From the NCBI GenBank assembly GCA_021234155.1, contig JAJEKV010000021.1:14941760-15005759 (forward strand): 64,000 bases of DNA. Reading direction: 5' to 3'. The position numbers were made by a program, and so were the translations under genes. Below the pieces are notes generated by a model. That model did not search any database. It was not told the DNA's origin and saw nothing but the letters and a program-made list of their open reading frames with translations. Position 1 is the first letter of the stretch; every line of letters begins with the position of its first letter. This document shows, one piece after another, positions 36,340 through 49,100 of this stretch. The stretch is from Isoetes taiwanensis. Its lineage: Eukaryota; Streptophyta; Lycopodiopsida; Isoetales; Isoetaceae.

Positions 36340-37892
36340 AATGACGCAGATGAAGAAGAAAGTGAGATCTGAAGCAAGTGATTCAGCAAACATGGAACCT
36401 ATAGAACCAAAAGTACCTAAGAGAATGAGACTTACAAAATTTTAGAAGTTGCAGGAAGGTACAAACATTGACCCAAACCTCCATGGACGAGATGAACAAG
36501 GTAAGAGTAAAAGAATTCATGAAAAGGATGTTAAGTTAAATAATGTATTTGAGTTATTAATGCACTTGGATCCTAAAGTCCCTAAATGCTATGATGATGT
36601 TCTAACATCACATGAGAAAGATAAATGGCTTAAGCAATGAGAGATGAATTGTCATCATTTGAAAGCGACGTATACATTCTGAGCTTTATGTACGTGACTG
36701 AGGGTAAAACATAGTGGATAAATAAGTGGTTATTTAAGATCAAAATGTGACTGTGATGGGAAGTTGTTACCGGATACAAAGCTAGGCCGGTTGCACAAGG
36801 GTTCTCACAAAGAAAAAGGCCAGACTACTTAGGAGATTTTTTACCTCCGTCAAACTAAAATGCTTAAGGATGCTCTCGCCATAGCTATTAATTGTGATCT
36901 GTAGATCCATCACATGGATGTCAATATCATGGAATGCTAAGCTCAAGAAGAAATCTTTATGAAGCAAGCACTGTGGTTTGAACAGAAATGACAAGGTTTA
37001 AGTTAAAGAGGGTTGTCTATGGCCTTAAGCAATCATCAAGAGAATGGAACCAAGAGATGCAGATGCAATACTAGCAACTCCCCAGTGACTGTGACCCAAG
37101 TCACAAAACAAATGTGTCCACAAAATGAGATTGAGAGAGAAGGAACGTAAACAAACTCCCTATAGTCACCGGGATTGGATGTCTCATATGTACAACTCAA
37201 AAATACTTCTCGTGACCTAATATTGTACATATTATCAATATGTTGATAGATACAACAATGATCCCTCAAGTAAAGATCATCGGACAACAAGAAAAGAGGG
37301 TAATGAGATATCTAAAGGAGTAATGATGAAGGTGTAACATACTCTACAAAAAAAGATCTACATTTGAAAGCATATTGTGATGCCGATAGGAGGGGGATCT
37401 CTGGACATGAGGAAGTCCACATCAAGATATCTCATAGTTGGGATCTTGACATGAGGAAGTCCACATCAAGATATCTCATATTTCTAGGTGTTGCTCCAAT
37501 TGCTTGAAAGCAAAACAAAGTGCAATTGCAATGTCAAAGTGGCCGAGGCTAAATATGCAAAGCAGCCTACCTTGTGTGCAAAAGAGTTAATATGGGAAAG
37601 AAGATTTGATATGTGAGCTGATATGAACAACCTCATGCCACAATTGCATATGTGATACACTACCGATTGCAAATGTCAAAGAATCCTTTGTTTCATTAAA
37701 GAACTAAGCATATAGAACTCGAAATGCATTTCATTTGGAAGTCAGCTTAAAAAAAGGGCGTGTCACATCAGTGTATGTTAATACGTTAGCCTCAACTAGC
37801 AAGCAAATTATACTAAATCCAAGGCATGAGTCAGAACAGTTCCTTGAACTCAAGAAGCAAATACAAGTTCTGGGTATTACATGAAGGGGGAA
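36340..37892 (+). pseudogene. Degenerate Ty1/copia pol with polypurine tract
   Basis: Fragments in several forward frames follow copia order: SHEKDKWLKQ near 36610, GYKARPVAQGFSQRKRPDY near 36770, VYGLKQSSREWNQEM near 37020, then LHLKAYCDADRRGISGHEEV near 37365 (RNase H). GAAGGGGGAA at 37884-37892 is a polypurine tract and TGATGAATATTATCATG at 37893 a plausible LTR start. A 50-bp duplication (GACATGAGGAAGTCCACATC at about 37405 and 37447) lies inside. No 5' LTR found; clearly dead. Confidence 0.75.
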
Positions 37893-40800
37893 TGATGAAT
37901 ATTATCATGTATATCAGAACTTGTATCATCATGCATAAACAGTACTAGCACATAACTTAATGTTGAGATTCACAGTTGCAAGAGATCACATACAGAAAGC
38001 ATGCACAAGGAAACTTGGCTTTAGCAACATGAACATTATTCTTTGGGTTCAATGGTTTACATAGCATGACATTTCAAAGGTTAATCAGCATGATACCATT
38101 GTAGCAAGTTGAATTTAAAAAAGAAGTTCAATAACGTGCTTAGGGGTGATTGAAGCTGCCGAGATGGGAATCGAACTTCAAACTAGTCGGTCCAGCACAA
38201 CGGCCGGATCGACCTAAATAAATTAAACTGAAGTTGTTTATGGTGTTATGCCTGCAAGTGTGGATGATTCAAGTATCATTAGGTCATGCCCGAGCTGGTC
38301 AAGGAGATGTTGTAATTGCTACAGTAAATCGATCATAACCAAATGAACAGTAAAAGTTCAATGGTTAAGTTGCAATTTTGAAAATGTGGTTATCTTATTT
38401 GAATACTAGTTGACTTCAATGATGTCTAGGCTTGCATAACTTGATCCTAGTTGTGATCTTGAATACTCTATTAGATTCTTTCAAATATCTTGGAATAGGA
38501 AGATATGTTGGAGCACTTTTAATTGTTTTTTTTTTTTTGCTCAGAATTTTTAAACTGCTAGAGGTTAACCCTGTCCTTTGCTTACCTTACATTGTTCAGT
38601 TTTCCAGTTTGGATATTACGGGAAACTCTTGAGATAATTGAATCTTTACATTATACATGGATTTGGGAAAGAATTTGGTATTGTGAAGCATGTTTTAAGG
38701 TATCGATTCACCAAAACATTTGTGAAGTTTTAGGAGCATCATGTATGGCCGTGTTTGCTTCCTTTGTTATACATGAGTTGAAATTCAAAATTCGAGTGTT
38801 ACCAAAATACTCAACATGGGTCTAACACGACACTTTGCTATGGAAGGTTGAAGTTTAAAGTGCATAAGTGAGACAATTGCGGGTGGTCACAACATTTCTA
38901 AACCAGTCAATGAGGTTTCAGGGATGCAAAATGAGAAGGAAAGGATACTTGGTCTGGATGGACATTGCTGAATGCTTTTGGTTGAAGCATCCAAGAAGTC
39001 AATGGAAAACATCAATAAGACTTAATGGCTGTGGCAGATATTCAAGCTACGGAGCGATGGCACTTGACCAAATCTTCCTCAGCCTTTCAAGGTTGTAACA
39101 TGTTATGCAAGTGTATGACTTACAAACATTAGAATTTTTCTTCCATGCCTACTTGATACATTTTATCTAACTTGCATGGCCGAAAGTTTGTAAATAGCTA
39201 CATTATCATTCTTCTTCCTCGTCCTTCTTGACATAGGCCAGAAGTCTCTGAAGTTCTCCTCTAGTATTTCTGTTAGTAGTCTCATACGAACATGTATGTG
39301 GTACAGACAGAATTGTTGAATGCTTTTCTATAAGTTTCTAGGTGAGTAGCTTATTCTAGTTTCTCATCTTCGCCTACACCTATCCTTTTTTTTATTAATT
39401 TCTATTTTGAAATAGATTGAAAATCCAAGCTGGATTAGCACAAGTAAGTGTAATATTTAATCAAAGTCATATCGCTCTCAAACATAAGAGCATGTTGACT
39501 TGTTACGTGCTTAAGCTTATCATAGTGTCCAGATAGTGTTATTTTAACTATAGGCTTGTTATTCTTTGCTTCGTTACAACTAAGCACATCAAGACGCCCA
39601 AGCAATGAAAGTTGCTAGGAGGCAAATATGGCCCAAGTCATTTTCCCAGAAAAAATCGTAGTTGAGGGTTATCTAGATAGGATGCTATTTTCTCTGTTTC
39701 ATTTAACTGGCTTGCACTTCCTTAGTAATTAACGTTCTCTGAGCCTCTTTCTTGTTTGAATTTAATTGAGCTTCGATATGTGAGAGAATATATGTTTTTG
39801 ATGCTCATCTGAATAAACATGATACTGTCAAAGAACTAAGTTTGCTTTCTCATGAATATTTTGCGAATTACTAAGTGGTGGTAATGATTCCTAGTTATGC
39901 ATGCGATATCTCAAGATCTTCAAGATGGCCTGCGGAAGCTAATTGGAAAAACATAGCGCTAGATTCTAGCAATGCTATATGTTAATTTTGGAGTGGGAAT
40001 TGAGCTAAACTGCATTTTCCACTTTGTGTTATGAATTTGAATAAGCAAGTTCAGTTTTCGTTGTTTTGGGTATATTCGAAGGGTTAGCATGCTTTACTGT
40101 CATGCAAAAATGTCTTCCATAATATGTTGAACTTAGAAATTCAAAATGCAATGCACTTGGGCAGTTGTATTAACATTCTTATTAGAGCTTTCATGATAGC
40201 AAACCATGCCTTTGTACAAATTGTTCATTGAATCCCTATTCAAATTCAAATTTCACCGACGGAACAACATAGTTATTATGAATCTTCTATATATCAGGTC
40301 TACAAATGTATATACAAATATACAAATGGATTCAAGAGTATTTCATGTTGTAAGATGTTTTTAACAGATTTTGAACTTTATACTTAACTGATGTTGCTAA
40401 GATCTCAAGTAGCTTTCATTATTGCTCATAACCATTTGCCTTCTCCACAAGTCTTTATTAGACCTCAGCATCTTATCAATTCCTAAAGACTTATGTTCTA
40501 GAATCATCTTCTAAAGAAAATTTCTATCCCTTATTTCTTTCAAATAGCCTTTCCCTTTGAAGGAGCATTAAATTGTGTATCGTGACTATTTTATGAGATG
40601 GTTAGCAGGTTCATTTAATATGTCATTCTCAAGTAGTGAGGCTTTCATTTAAAGACCCATTCGGGGACAAGATATAAAGGTCCTACTTTCTCGTGACAAA
40701 GGCAATTTCAAGCACAAAAATATTAAATCATTTGGAGCTTTGTTGTAGACATCAAGGTAAGGTTATTCTGCCTAGCTAAGGCCGACAACCAAAAATGCGC

Positions 40801-41040
40801 GACTCAGGCCGTACGTCCGAGGCTAAGTATCATTTGGCACGTAGCGTCGAGGCCCGACTAAGGCCTAAGGACGATTTTGGACATCGCCGACGCAGGCCCG
40901 CTAGTGGCCGAAGTCGACGTTGTTTGATAACCGCCGAGGCCCGCTAGGCCGGTATATCGTGCTGCGACATCGTGGCGACGCAATTCATAACCGCCTTTAC
41001 TTCCGCCGCTTAATTAAGTATCGCTAATGCATTCAAGATC
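37893..41040. other. LTR-like start, then AT-rich spacer without genes
   Basis: Begins with the presumed copia LTR. On the minus strand at about 38155-38215 there is a tRNA-like segment with B box GAAGTTCGATTCCCAT, perhaps a SINE. The rest shows no recognisable coding. From about 40780 to 41010 the sequence turns abruptly GC- and CpG-rich with repeated CCGAGGC/GGCCCG words. Confidence 0.35.
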
Positions 41041-41215
41041 GAGGAGTAATCGATAATTAGTTATCAAAGATCATAATTAATGGAGAGCATCGATAATTAG
41101 TTATCGCGATCGGAGGAGTACCGATAATTAGTTATTCAATAATTATCGGAGGGAGTCGAGACTAGTTATCAAGACGGGAGGAGTAATCGATAATTAGTTC
41201 TAATTATCAAGATTC
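41041..41215 (+). repeat. Degenerate tandem array, GATAATTAGTTAT core
   Basis: Five diverged units of about 30-42 bp, each beginning GAGGAGT or GAGAG and containing ATCGATAATTAGTTAT or a close variant. It follows directly on the GC-rich block at 40780-41010. Confidence 0.65.
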
Positions 41216-42178
41216 TCCAAAGATCGACATACCCAATTATCAGTACTGTTCTAGTAATGATAAGCAAAAAAAAAGCACTCTCCCTTTCCATACAAGAGTC
41301 CGATAAGGACTGATAAGGACTGTATGGATGCAGCAAACATTATTGGTCCATGTCTTCTTTTTTTATAGCTATCGATCAGGCACTATTTCTGCTCAGTTGG
41401 TAGTTGATTATTTTATCTTGTTTAGTTCATTTGTATATCATGTATTCGACAGTTGACGAACGGAGCAGAAGACATCGCCTGGCTCCAGATTGAGAGACTC
41501 GGTGAATATTTGGTGTGAGAATATTTGGTGTGAGAGAGTCTCGGTGACCATGGTGTTGGCTAGGGGGAGCCAGGTAATATTGCAGAGGTCGAGTTGCTTA
41601 CGGTATGTCCAAAATGCAGGCTCACTAGCTGCAAAACTTATCAACCTGGCCGTTGAAACCGATCCTCGTGCATAAAAGGGAAGGAGCATTTTGAAGCAGA
41701 AGCACAAATGGTTAGAATGGATTGAGAAATGGATCTAAAGCTGAGCACAGGAGATTCAGCAAACTCAAACATGCCAGGCCAGGAATTGGGCAGTTTCGGG
41801 CAGTTCCGGCCTCACAATGCTTTACAAAGGCAAGGCTGTAAGCTATTCAAGCGTTTCCGACGACCTTGTATCTGTACTATTCACATGCAGCGCCGCTGCA
41901 CATTCATCAGGGTTCGTCAGGATCTTTAGTGTTACTAAAAAGAAGTTTTCAGATTTTGCGTAGTTCCAAAAGTGGACATTGGAGAAGGAAACACCACTGC
42001 CCTTTTAAATTAATCTTCCAAATGTCCTGTACATCTGATAAGAATGGATCTGATGTTAACGATGTCACAGTGAAAATTCTGCAGAGGGCTATGGCGCACA
42101 TTGCAGAAACTTGAGTCATTGTAATGCTGGACAGGAAAATTAGAAGAGAGCACTGCCATATTTACACCAAAACAAGGG
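41216..42178. other. 3' flank of KNL1; no separate gene supported
   Basis: Probably includes the 3' UTR of the minus-strand KNL1 gene. A 16-bp tandem duplication (AATATTTGGTGTGAGA) occurs at about 41503-41534. The 89-codon minus frame at 41438-41707 has no recognisable domain. Confidence 0.35.
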
Positions 42179-43187
42179 TCAGCTCTCCAAGACCCTGGAT
42201 ATGGACCTACAAAGTCGTTGGAATCTGCAAAAGCCATGTGGAACATTATCCATTGCTTCATGAATAGTGTGCTCAGTCACTGCATCTTTCCTGCTTCTGG
42301 TGGACAAGCTTACTGTAGATGGCAGGATATCTGCTGGATACAACCCACTGTATGGATAGAATACAAAAGTTTTAGATTTTTTAGGAGCTAGCAATCCATT
42401 GTCAGAAATTCAAGTACCAATCACCTGCTAAGACAGTCGAGCCCAAAGGTGATCTCCAATTTTCTACTAGCGGTCGCGAAGGCAAAGGCCAGGCATATGT
42501 TATTTTCTATAACACACAAAATAAGTTAACAAGAGCTCGAAATATAATATACCTGACACTAGCCAAGGGCATTACCTGAACTTCTCGAAAAACCTACAGC
42601 GTTGAGCCATCTGAAACCAACCCTGCACTTCCGTACATCGTCTAACAATTGAAGCAAGCTTGAAATGACATTGTTTGTTTGCTGGATATTTTACAAAATC
42701 CTCAAATGGGTAAGGTAAGCTCAACTAAAATACTCAATATACCGCAACAATTAGATAGTTATGAGTTTGATAATGTTTTACCTGCAATGCGGCTGGAAGT
42801 TCTTTAGCATGACCTATTCGACATTTATCTGCTCGTGGAAGTATCACTTGGAATGGCAGAGATGCATTTAGATGAGGAAAGGCCTGCAAAGTGGCAAATT
42901 AATGTTGTATGAAGGTAAATATGAATGCCGCAACCATAGCCTTCAAATTGATATTCGGTACATACCACTTCAATTGATTGTAGACAAGGTGATAATTTGC
43001 TCCATACATGTACCGCAGACCCATTTCCTTGCAATATTAGGCTGGACAAATGAAAGTTCTTTACTTAAATACAAATTTTCATGCATGTCTGACGCATCAA
43101 ATACAGATGATACCATTGCTTTACAAGACCTCGGTAATCTATCTCGATCAAATGACCATTTTGTTGCTTCACAATATCCTTGATAGC
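42179..43187 (-). CDS. KNL1: KNL1 C-terminal RWD-type region
   Basis: Six exons in perfect phase: 43114-43187, 42966-43041, 42782-42883, 42576-42681, 42425-42506 and 42179-42347. They read DIVKQQNGHLIEIDYRGLV, AFPHLNASLPFQVILPRADK, VISSLLQLLDDVRKCRV, LAFAFATASRKLEITFGLDC, then GLYPADILPSTVSLSTRS and HGFCRFQRLCRSISRVLES to a TGA at 42179-42181. The pattern of a hydrophobic beta segment, then YP.DILPS, then a final R.CR.IS.V helix matches my memory of plant KNL1 C-termini. In other organisms this tandem-RWD region binds the MIS12 and ZWINT-type partners. Confidence 0.75.
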
Positions 43188-46100
43188 CTGTGCCCCAACA
43201 TTATTTCGCTACCTTACTCTAATAATAAAAATTTAAAACAACAACAAATAAATAAATAAATAACAGCCACAAAAACAAATAAAACAAAACAAAACAAAAC
43301 AAACAAAACAAAAACAAAAACAAAAACAAAAACAAAAACAGATTCAAATGGAATACCTGTAAATAGTGAAGAAGACGGTGTTTCCGTGATTATGCACCCG
43401 CCACTTGAAGGTTACCAGGAAAGCGGAATTTTCCCCTTAAACTACTTAATTTCGGCCTTTTCTTTCCATTGACCCAAGTTTTTGCTTAAGCGTGAGAAGA
43501 CTTTGCTGCATCGCCTGCAGTATAGAGCTTCATTTAATTCCATAAGGGCTAAAATCAAAAGAACAAAGTATTACCTTTTCTTTTTCACGAAGTTCATTTA
43601 TATAACAATTGTCCTCTCTTAGCTATAACACATAAAAACAACAGCCACCATCAGGATAATCAGTACAGAAAGCTAGAGGAGTGAAAGGCTATCACCTTAT
43701 AATGATCGTGGTGCACTTGTTTATGGACCTGCCTGGTATTACCATGCATAGCTTCCATCTCTTTCTATATCATGTTAATAGCTAATCAGATCATGGAAGT
43801 ACAAGTCTTGCCACAGTACTATTTAAAGAACTCACCAGCAAAATTGACTTGTTTTTTTGTAGCATACAAAGCTTCTCCGTCTCAATGCCAAGCTTCCAAG
43901 TCAATAGATCTTTCTGTCCCAACCTGGTCAAGATGTTTGTGGACATGCGTACACAAGCGCACATAGGTCATGATAAGTACATATAATGACATCCGAATTT
44001 AATAAAAGCACACTTGCCTCAACTGCCCTGTTTTGTCATTGATAAGTGCCTGCAGCTCCAATAGTTTTTTCCCTCGCACTTGCTGCATGATTATCATAAA
44101 ACGCTTTAGAAGCCTTAATAATTCAAGCACAGATGAACACACAATGCAGACCTCAACTGACAGGGAGACTGCAGAATTTTTAAGAGGTTTATGTTTTCGT
44201 GTCAATGACAACTCTAAAGTTCGCCATTGCTGCCTCCAATTGCTTTTTCCTATCCATCATGATTCATCTGCAGTCACATCATTTCGGCCATACAGAATAA
44301 CTTTAGGCTTTGCAGTTCACCAGGGAAGAACCCATACCAGTGGTGTGAGAGGGATTAGCACTCAGGCTTTCATATGCAGATTGCATTGAACAGCTTTCTG
44401 TTGAGAGATTAGGGCTTGTCAACATTTTGCCTTCTGCCTCATATCATCCTTGACCTGATTGAGGCAATAAGATGCCAAAATCTTTGACTAAAGTATGACT
44501 TTTGATTCCCCAGAGGGCAAAGACCTCATCAACAAGTCTAAGTAGCTGTCTGCTGGATACTTGATTATCTTAAATCTGAAACAATATATTTATCAAATAA
44601 CATGGCATATTCATCTATTCTTAAAAGAACTTTACAAATATATGACTACATTTAATGTCAAGTCAACAAAATCTTCAGATAATGGGAATACAGCATTTCC
44701 TACTTAATATGGATGTGATAGAAAACGTGCTGGAAAAACGACTTATTTGCTCTTGTTAAAGACAATTGGTAAAGAAACAGTTAATTTCCTCAGAGGTTGA
44801 TAAAACTAGTACTTCCTCTTATACTGCACAAACAACTCAGATTCTCTAATGGCCTAGAATCCAGATTTTTCCTGAGGCCCTTCTAAGGTGCTGATAATTT
44901 AATGTGGGTGAACGCAACTTCAGTCCTAATGTGTTGGGCGCAAGTCAATTTAAATTAGGAAAAAAAGAGAATGTGGATCACTCATAGGCAGAATAACTTG
45001 AGGGGATCTCTACAGAAACGTGTTGTAACTTGCCTGTTGTTTGTCTTTCAGATGCATTGAGTATCTAGCTTCAAGGCTCTCTCTGAAAGTTGCCGGAGTT
45101 CCATGCACTAAAAATAGTAAAATATTAGCCTGAACAACTGCTAATCAAATGACATCCCCTACAAACACAGCTTAACCTTCTTCAATAAGGTAGAAACTGC
45201 TTGTTTGTCTTCCATCTGTTGAATAGACTCGGGACCTGACAACAATAGCGCTATAATGTTACAATTCTATACTAAATCTAATAACACAATTATTTGACAC
45301 ACCACAAGACTTAATTTTATTCCTCAGACACCTTATCCAAGCTCATGTGTGTACATTCTGGCCATCTATATTACCTAACAATTTCTCATAAACAGAAGTT
45401 CGTGCAGTTTCACCTTCATTGAGGTGGGTTGGGTGAACTACATTCTTGCTTATAAATTCGTTGTCGATCTCCTTGAGACATGCCCTTCCCTCTGCCAACT
45501 GTAGCCTGCATCTGCTATTCAAGCTTCAAGTACAAACTTCACAACTTGAAAAAAAATTGACTAGAACTGGTACGTATATACTTTTGCAACTGCCATAAAT
45601 GCAAAAAGAAAAGCATACATATTACTCATGTTTTTAAATTATACATTAGAAACATATAATATTCCTGTTTTACCTCATTCTGCTTCTCTGATTCTCTGCA
45701 ATAACTCAGAATAGATGGTCCTTTACTATCAAGCAATCTGTTGAGACAGGTTGCTGCTGGTGGTGTTCCTGAGTCTTTTGTCACAGCCAATTGTGGTCCA
45801 ACATGCTCTAATAGTCATTATTAAAGGCATCAGTTAGACATTTTTCTTTGTAATTGTAAACTCAAAAGCTATCTTACCATGAGAAACAAGCATTGATGAT
45901 ATGCCTTTTGTTTTAAAAACATGTGTTCCTTCACATTTAAGCTGATCTAGCCCTTCAGAATCTGCAGTCTTAGGCATGTCCCTGTACTTGGATGTTGATT
46001 CTATCCTGCTGCATAATCTATTCATCGGGGTTGCTGATGGCTGAGCTTCTACATATCCTGCACGCTGTGATATCAATAGTGGCTTTAGCATGTGGAAAAA

Positions 46101-49100
46101 AGTTGACTTGTAGTTTGTGGAAAAAGAGTGCTGTTTAGCTTGTACCAAATTACAGACATTAATCTTCAATAATATTTTTTGGCGAATTATAGATCCGTAC
46201 AGCAAAAACTTTATAATTTAGCAATTTTATGATCCAAGAAAAGAGAATGCATGGCTTCATCAAAACAACAACTTAGATGCTACAAAAATGAATTAATGGC
46301 TAAATAGCTTTTACACTCGACCTGCCCATAATGATTGTCCCTAATTTCAGGCAAACCTGCCACTCCCCTATAGTCTCGTTAAAAAGATATGGCATACAGT
46401 AAAATTACAATGATCAGTGCTTGGTCATCATATGAATAAAATTACCATTGTAATTCCTGTGGACGATGTGCATTCACCTTCCCTCTCCAGAAGTCCCATC
46501 AAAGTAGGGATAAGGCTTGCAGTTGTGTCTCCTCCACTTCGATTTTGACAAATATTTGCTTCTTGAATTGACTCCTAAGGCAAGAAATTGACTCTTGAAT
46601 CAGAATATCTCTAGAGCATGTAGCTGGGGTATTGCTGCCAAACCCTCAACCAAGCAATTAAAATCTCCTTCCAAACTGCTTGCATATGGAGCCCTTCAAA
46701 TATCATATCCTCTTCTGCCTCATGATCATTTTCCAGATACTGTAAATAGATAATCACCGCCATTAAAATTCCCGCAATCACATCTTCAGCTTCTGGCACT
46801 ATATACTCACCATGCTGCAGAGCAAGCTTAAGATAAAACATCTTGTCTGTGACAAACCTGTAATCCCCAGCTGTCAACCGCGATCTCTTCAGTCTGCTCT
46901 AGCATCATATCCTCCTCTCCATCCGATTCACCTTCGCAACCTGAAATGGATGGTAAGAGGACTTCATCAAAGAGTCACTGATTACTTGATGTATCTGCTC
47001 ATGCATATAATACGCTCAAGGATTATATATGCACTAGATCAAATTCATGAGAATATGCATGAAAGTAGTGCTTAAATCAACCCTTATCCAACATAGAAGC
47101 CTCTACATTTTGTTCTTCAACTAAAAGACGTTCATGTCCAAGAGTTTGCTCCGCCAGGGAGGCCATGACCTCCTGAGATGTATCTTCATTTGTTGACACT
47201 GTAAGGCCAGAACTCATTGGAAACAAACAATAAAGAAACAACATATTATTTAGCATGCAGCTTGACCATCCCTTAATGATATCTCATTTGGTAGAGTATA
47301 CCCCGTGATTTTGCAATATCTGTGCTGTAAAATGACTTAATGAATCAACTGAAACTTCAACTGTGCTACTTCTGCTTCCCTATCTAGCATGTCTCCTAAC
47401 ACCTCTACATGCAGGGTCCGTGCTCCACTTGTTCGCTTCTGTTTGCCCAACAAAGAAGAATCTGAGAAGCTACTGATGTCCACAGTTTGTTCCAATTCCA
47501 TATCCTCCTCACTGGGCCCAGATCTCTGTACTGTCTCACGCTTGATGCCATCAGACAACCCACGCAAAATAAAAGACAATAATGAGAATTGACCAATGAG
47601 AGAAAATGGTTGCTGCATACTACTATACTCACCAACTCAATTTCACGACGCTATTTCTGCTTCTCGACCTAGCAAGCTTGCTAATGCTGGTACATGCATG
47701 GCCTGTGTTTGATATGTTTCTTTGTCCTGAAACTGAGTACAAGCTTCCTTTTTGCATTTTAATGCATCTTCATTTGGATACTGAGATACAATCAGATTCC
47801 ATTAGAAATCGACGATACGAGACAAGAATTTGTAAGTTTTGGATATTATACAGTAGCACATTAGGAACCCACTGCGTGAGAATATAAGTAAGTCCGGTAA
47901 CCTTGGCAGATATGGAAGCCTGCACATCTTGTTCTTTATCTAACAAGGGGCTCATGTCCCGGGTTTGCTCCAATGCCATATCCTTTTTGCAATGAGATGC
48001 TGGACACTAAAATACAGCCAAACTTACCATTAAAGAAGAATGTAAATTTGTGTTGGATTAGCTAATAATATCTATATTATTTAAACAATCAACGAACTGC
48101 ACCTGTGCTGCTACTGCTTTCCTGTCTAGCATGTCTGCTAACATCTCTCCATGTAGGGCCCAAAGTTCGGGCTTGTTTTATTGTCCCACGCAAGTTCAAA
48201 AGGAGAAGAATCTGCTACGGTGCCCAGTCTTCTAATCTCCATATCCTCCTCACAGCATTGAGATGTTCCATCAGACACCTGATTAGATGAATCATAAAGA
48301 GAATGAATTGCAGTAATGAATAGGTCATCCAAGTATCTTCCATTTTATAACTAAAATAAAATTGGACCATACCCACCAACTCAAAAACCTGTGTTATTTC
48401 TGCTTCTCTATCAAGCAAGCTTGCTAATGTTGGTACATGTATGGTCTGCGTTTTACTTGTTTCTTTGTCCTTGAAATCCAAAACACAAGCACCTAACGAG
48501 TTATTTGTGTGCAAAATTTGCTCCACTGCCATGTCTTCGTTGCATTGAGATGTATCTGTATTTGGCCACTGCTGCAATCAGATATGTTAGAAACCACTTG
48601 AAGTTCTAGTGTTTACAGCTAAATTAGGTGCAATGAACCTACCAATTGGTGGTGCACTTGTGCTATTTCTGTTTTTTTATCTAACTGTCCTGCTAATGTT
48701 GGTAGATGCGGTATCTGCATTGGACTTGTTTCTCTTTGCCTGGTACCCAAAACATAAGCATCGAATGAACATTTACTCGTATGCGTCATCTCCAATTCCA
48801 TATCCTCCTCATCGCTATCTCCATTTGCTGGACACTGATGCAAGGGATACCACATCCATGAGAGATATATAAACTTCCAATATCCAGCAATTGACCAAGC
48901 ATTAGAAGCACATTAGGAAAATGTATTCACCAATTGAAACTGCAATTGTGCAACTTCTGGTTCTCTATCCATTGGCTCTGTCAACATTCGCATATGCGTG
49001 ATCCTTGTTTGGTTTGTTTCTTTGTGCTTCCTGGCATCTGTACTTGTGTACACAGTTTGCTCCAATACCATGTCTTCCTCCTCACTGCATTGAGATGCAT

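Noticed and set aside
41438-41707. 89-codon minus frame downstream of KNL1
   Set aside because: It contains a simple 16-bp duplication, lacks a recognisable domain, and probably is 3' UTR or spacer.
42872-43183. 103-codon plus-strand frame
   Set aside because: It is antisense to phase-consistent KNL1 C-terminal exons.
43378-43430. Minus-strand reading KWRVHNHGNTVFFTIYR as the first RWD strand
   Set aside because: It looks attractive, but its exon phase does not join the following exon, so it was left unresolved.
46611-46877. 88-codon minus frame as an independent gene
   Set aside because: It spans the R15-R16 region of KNL1, including intron sequence.
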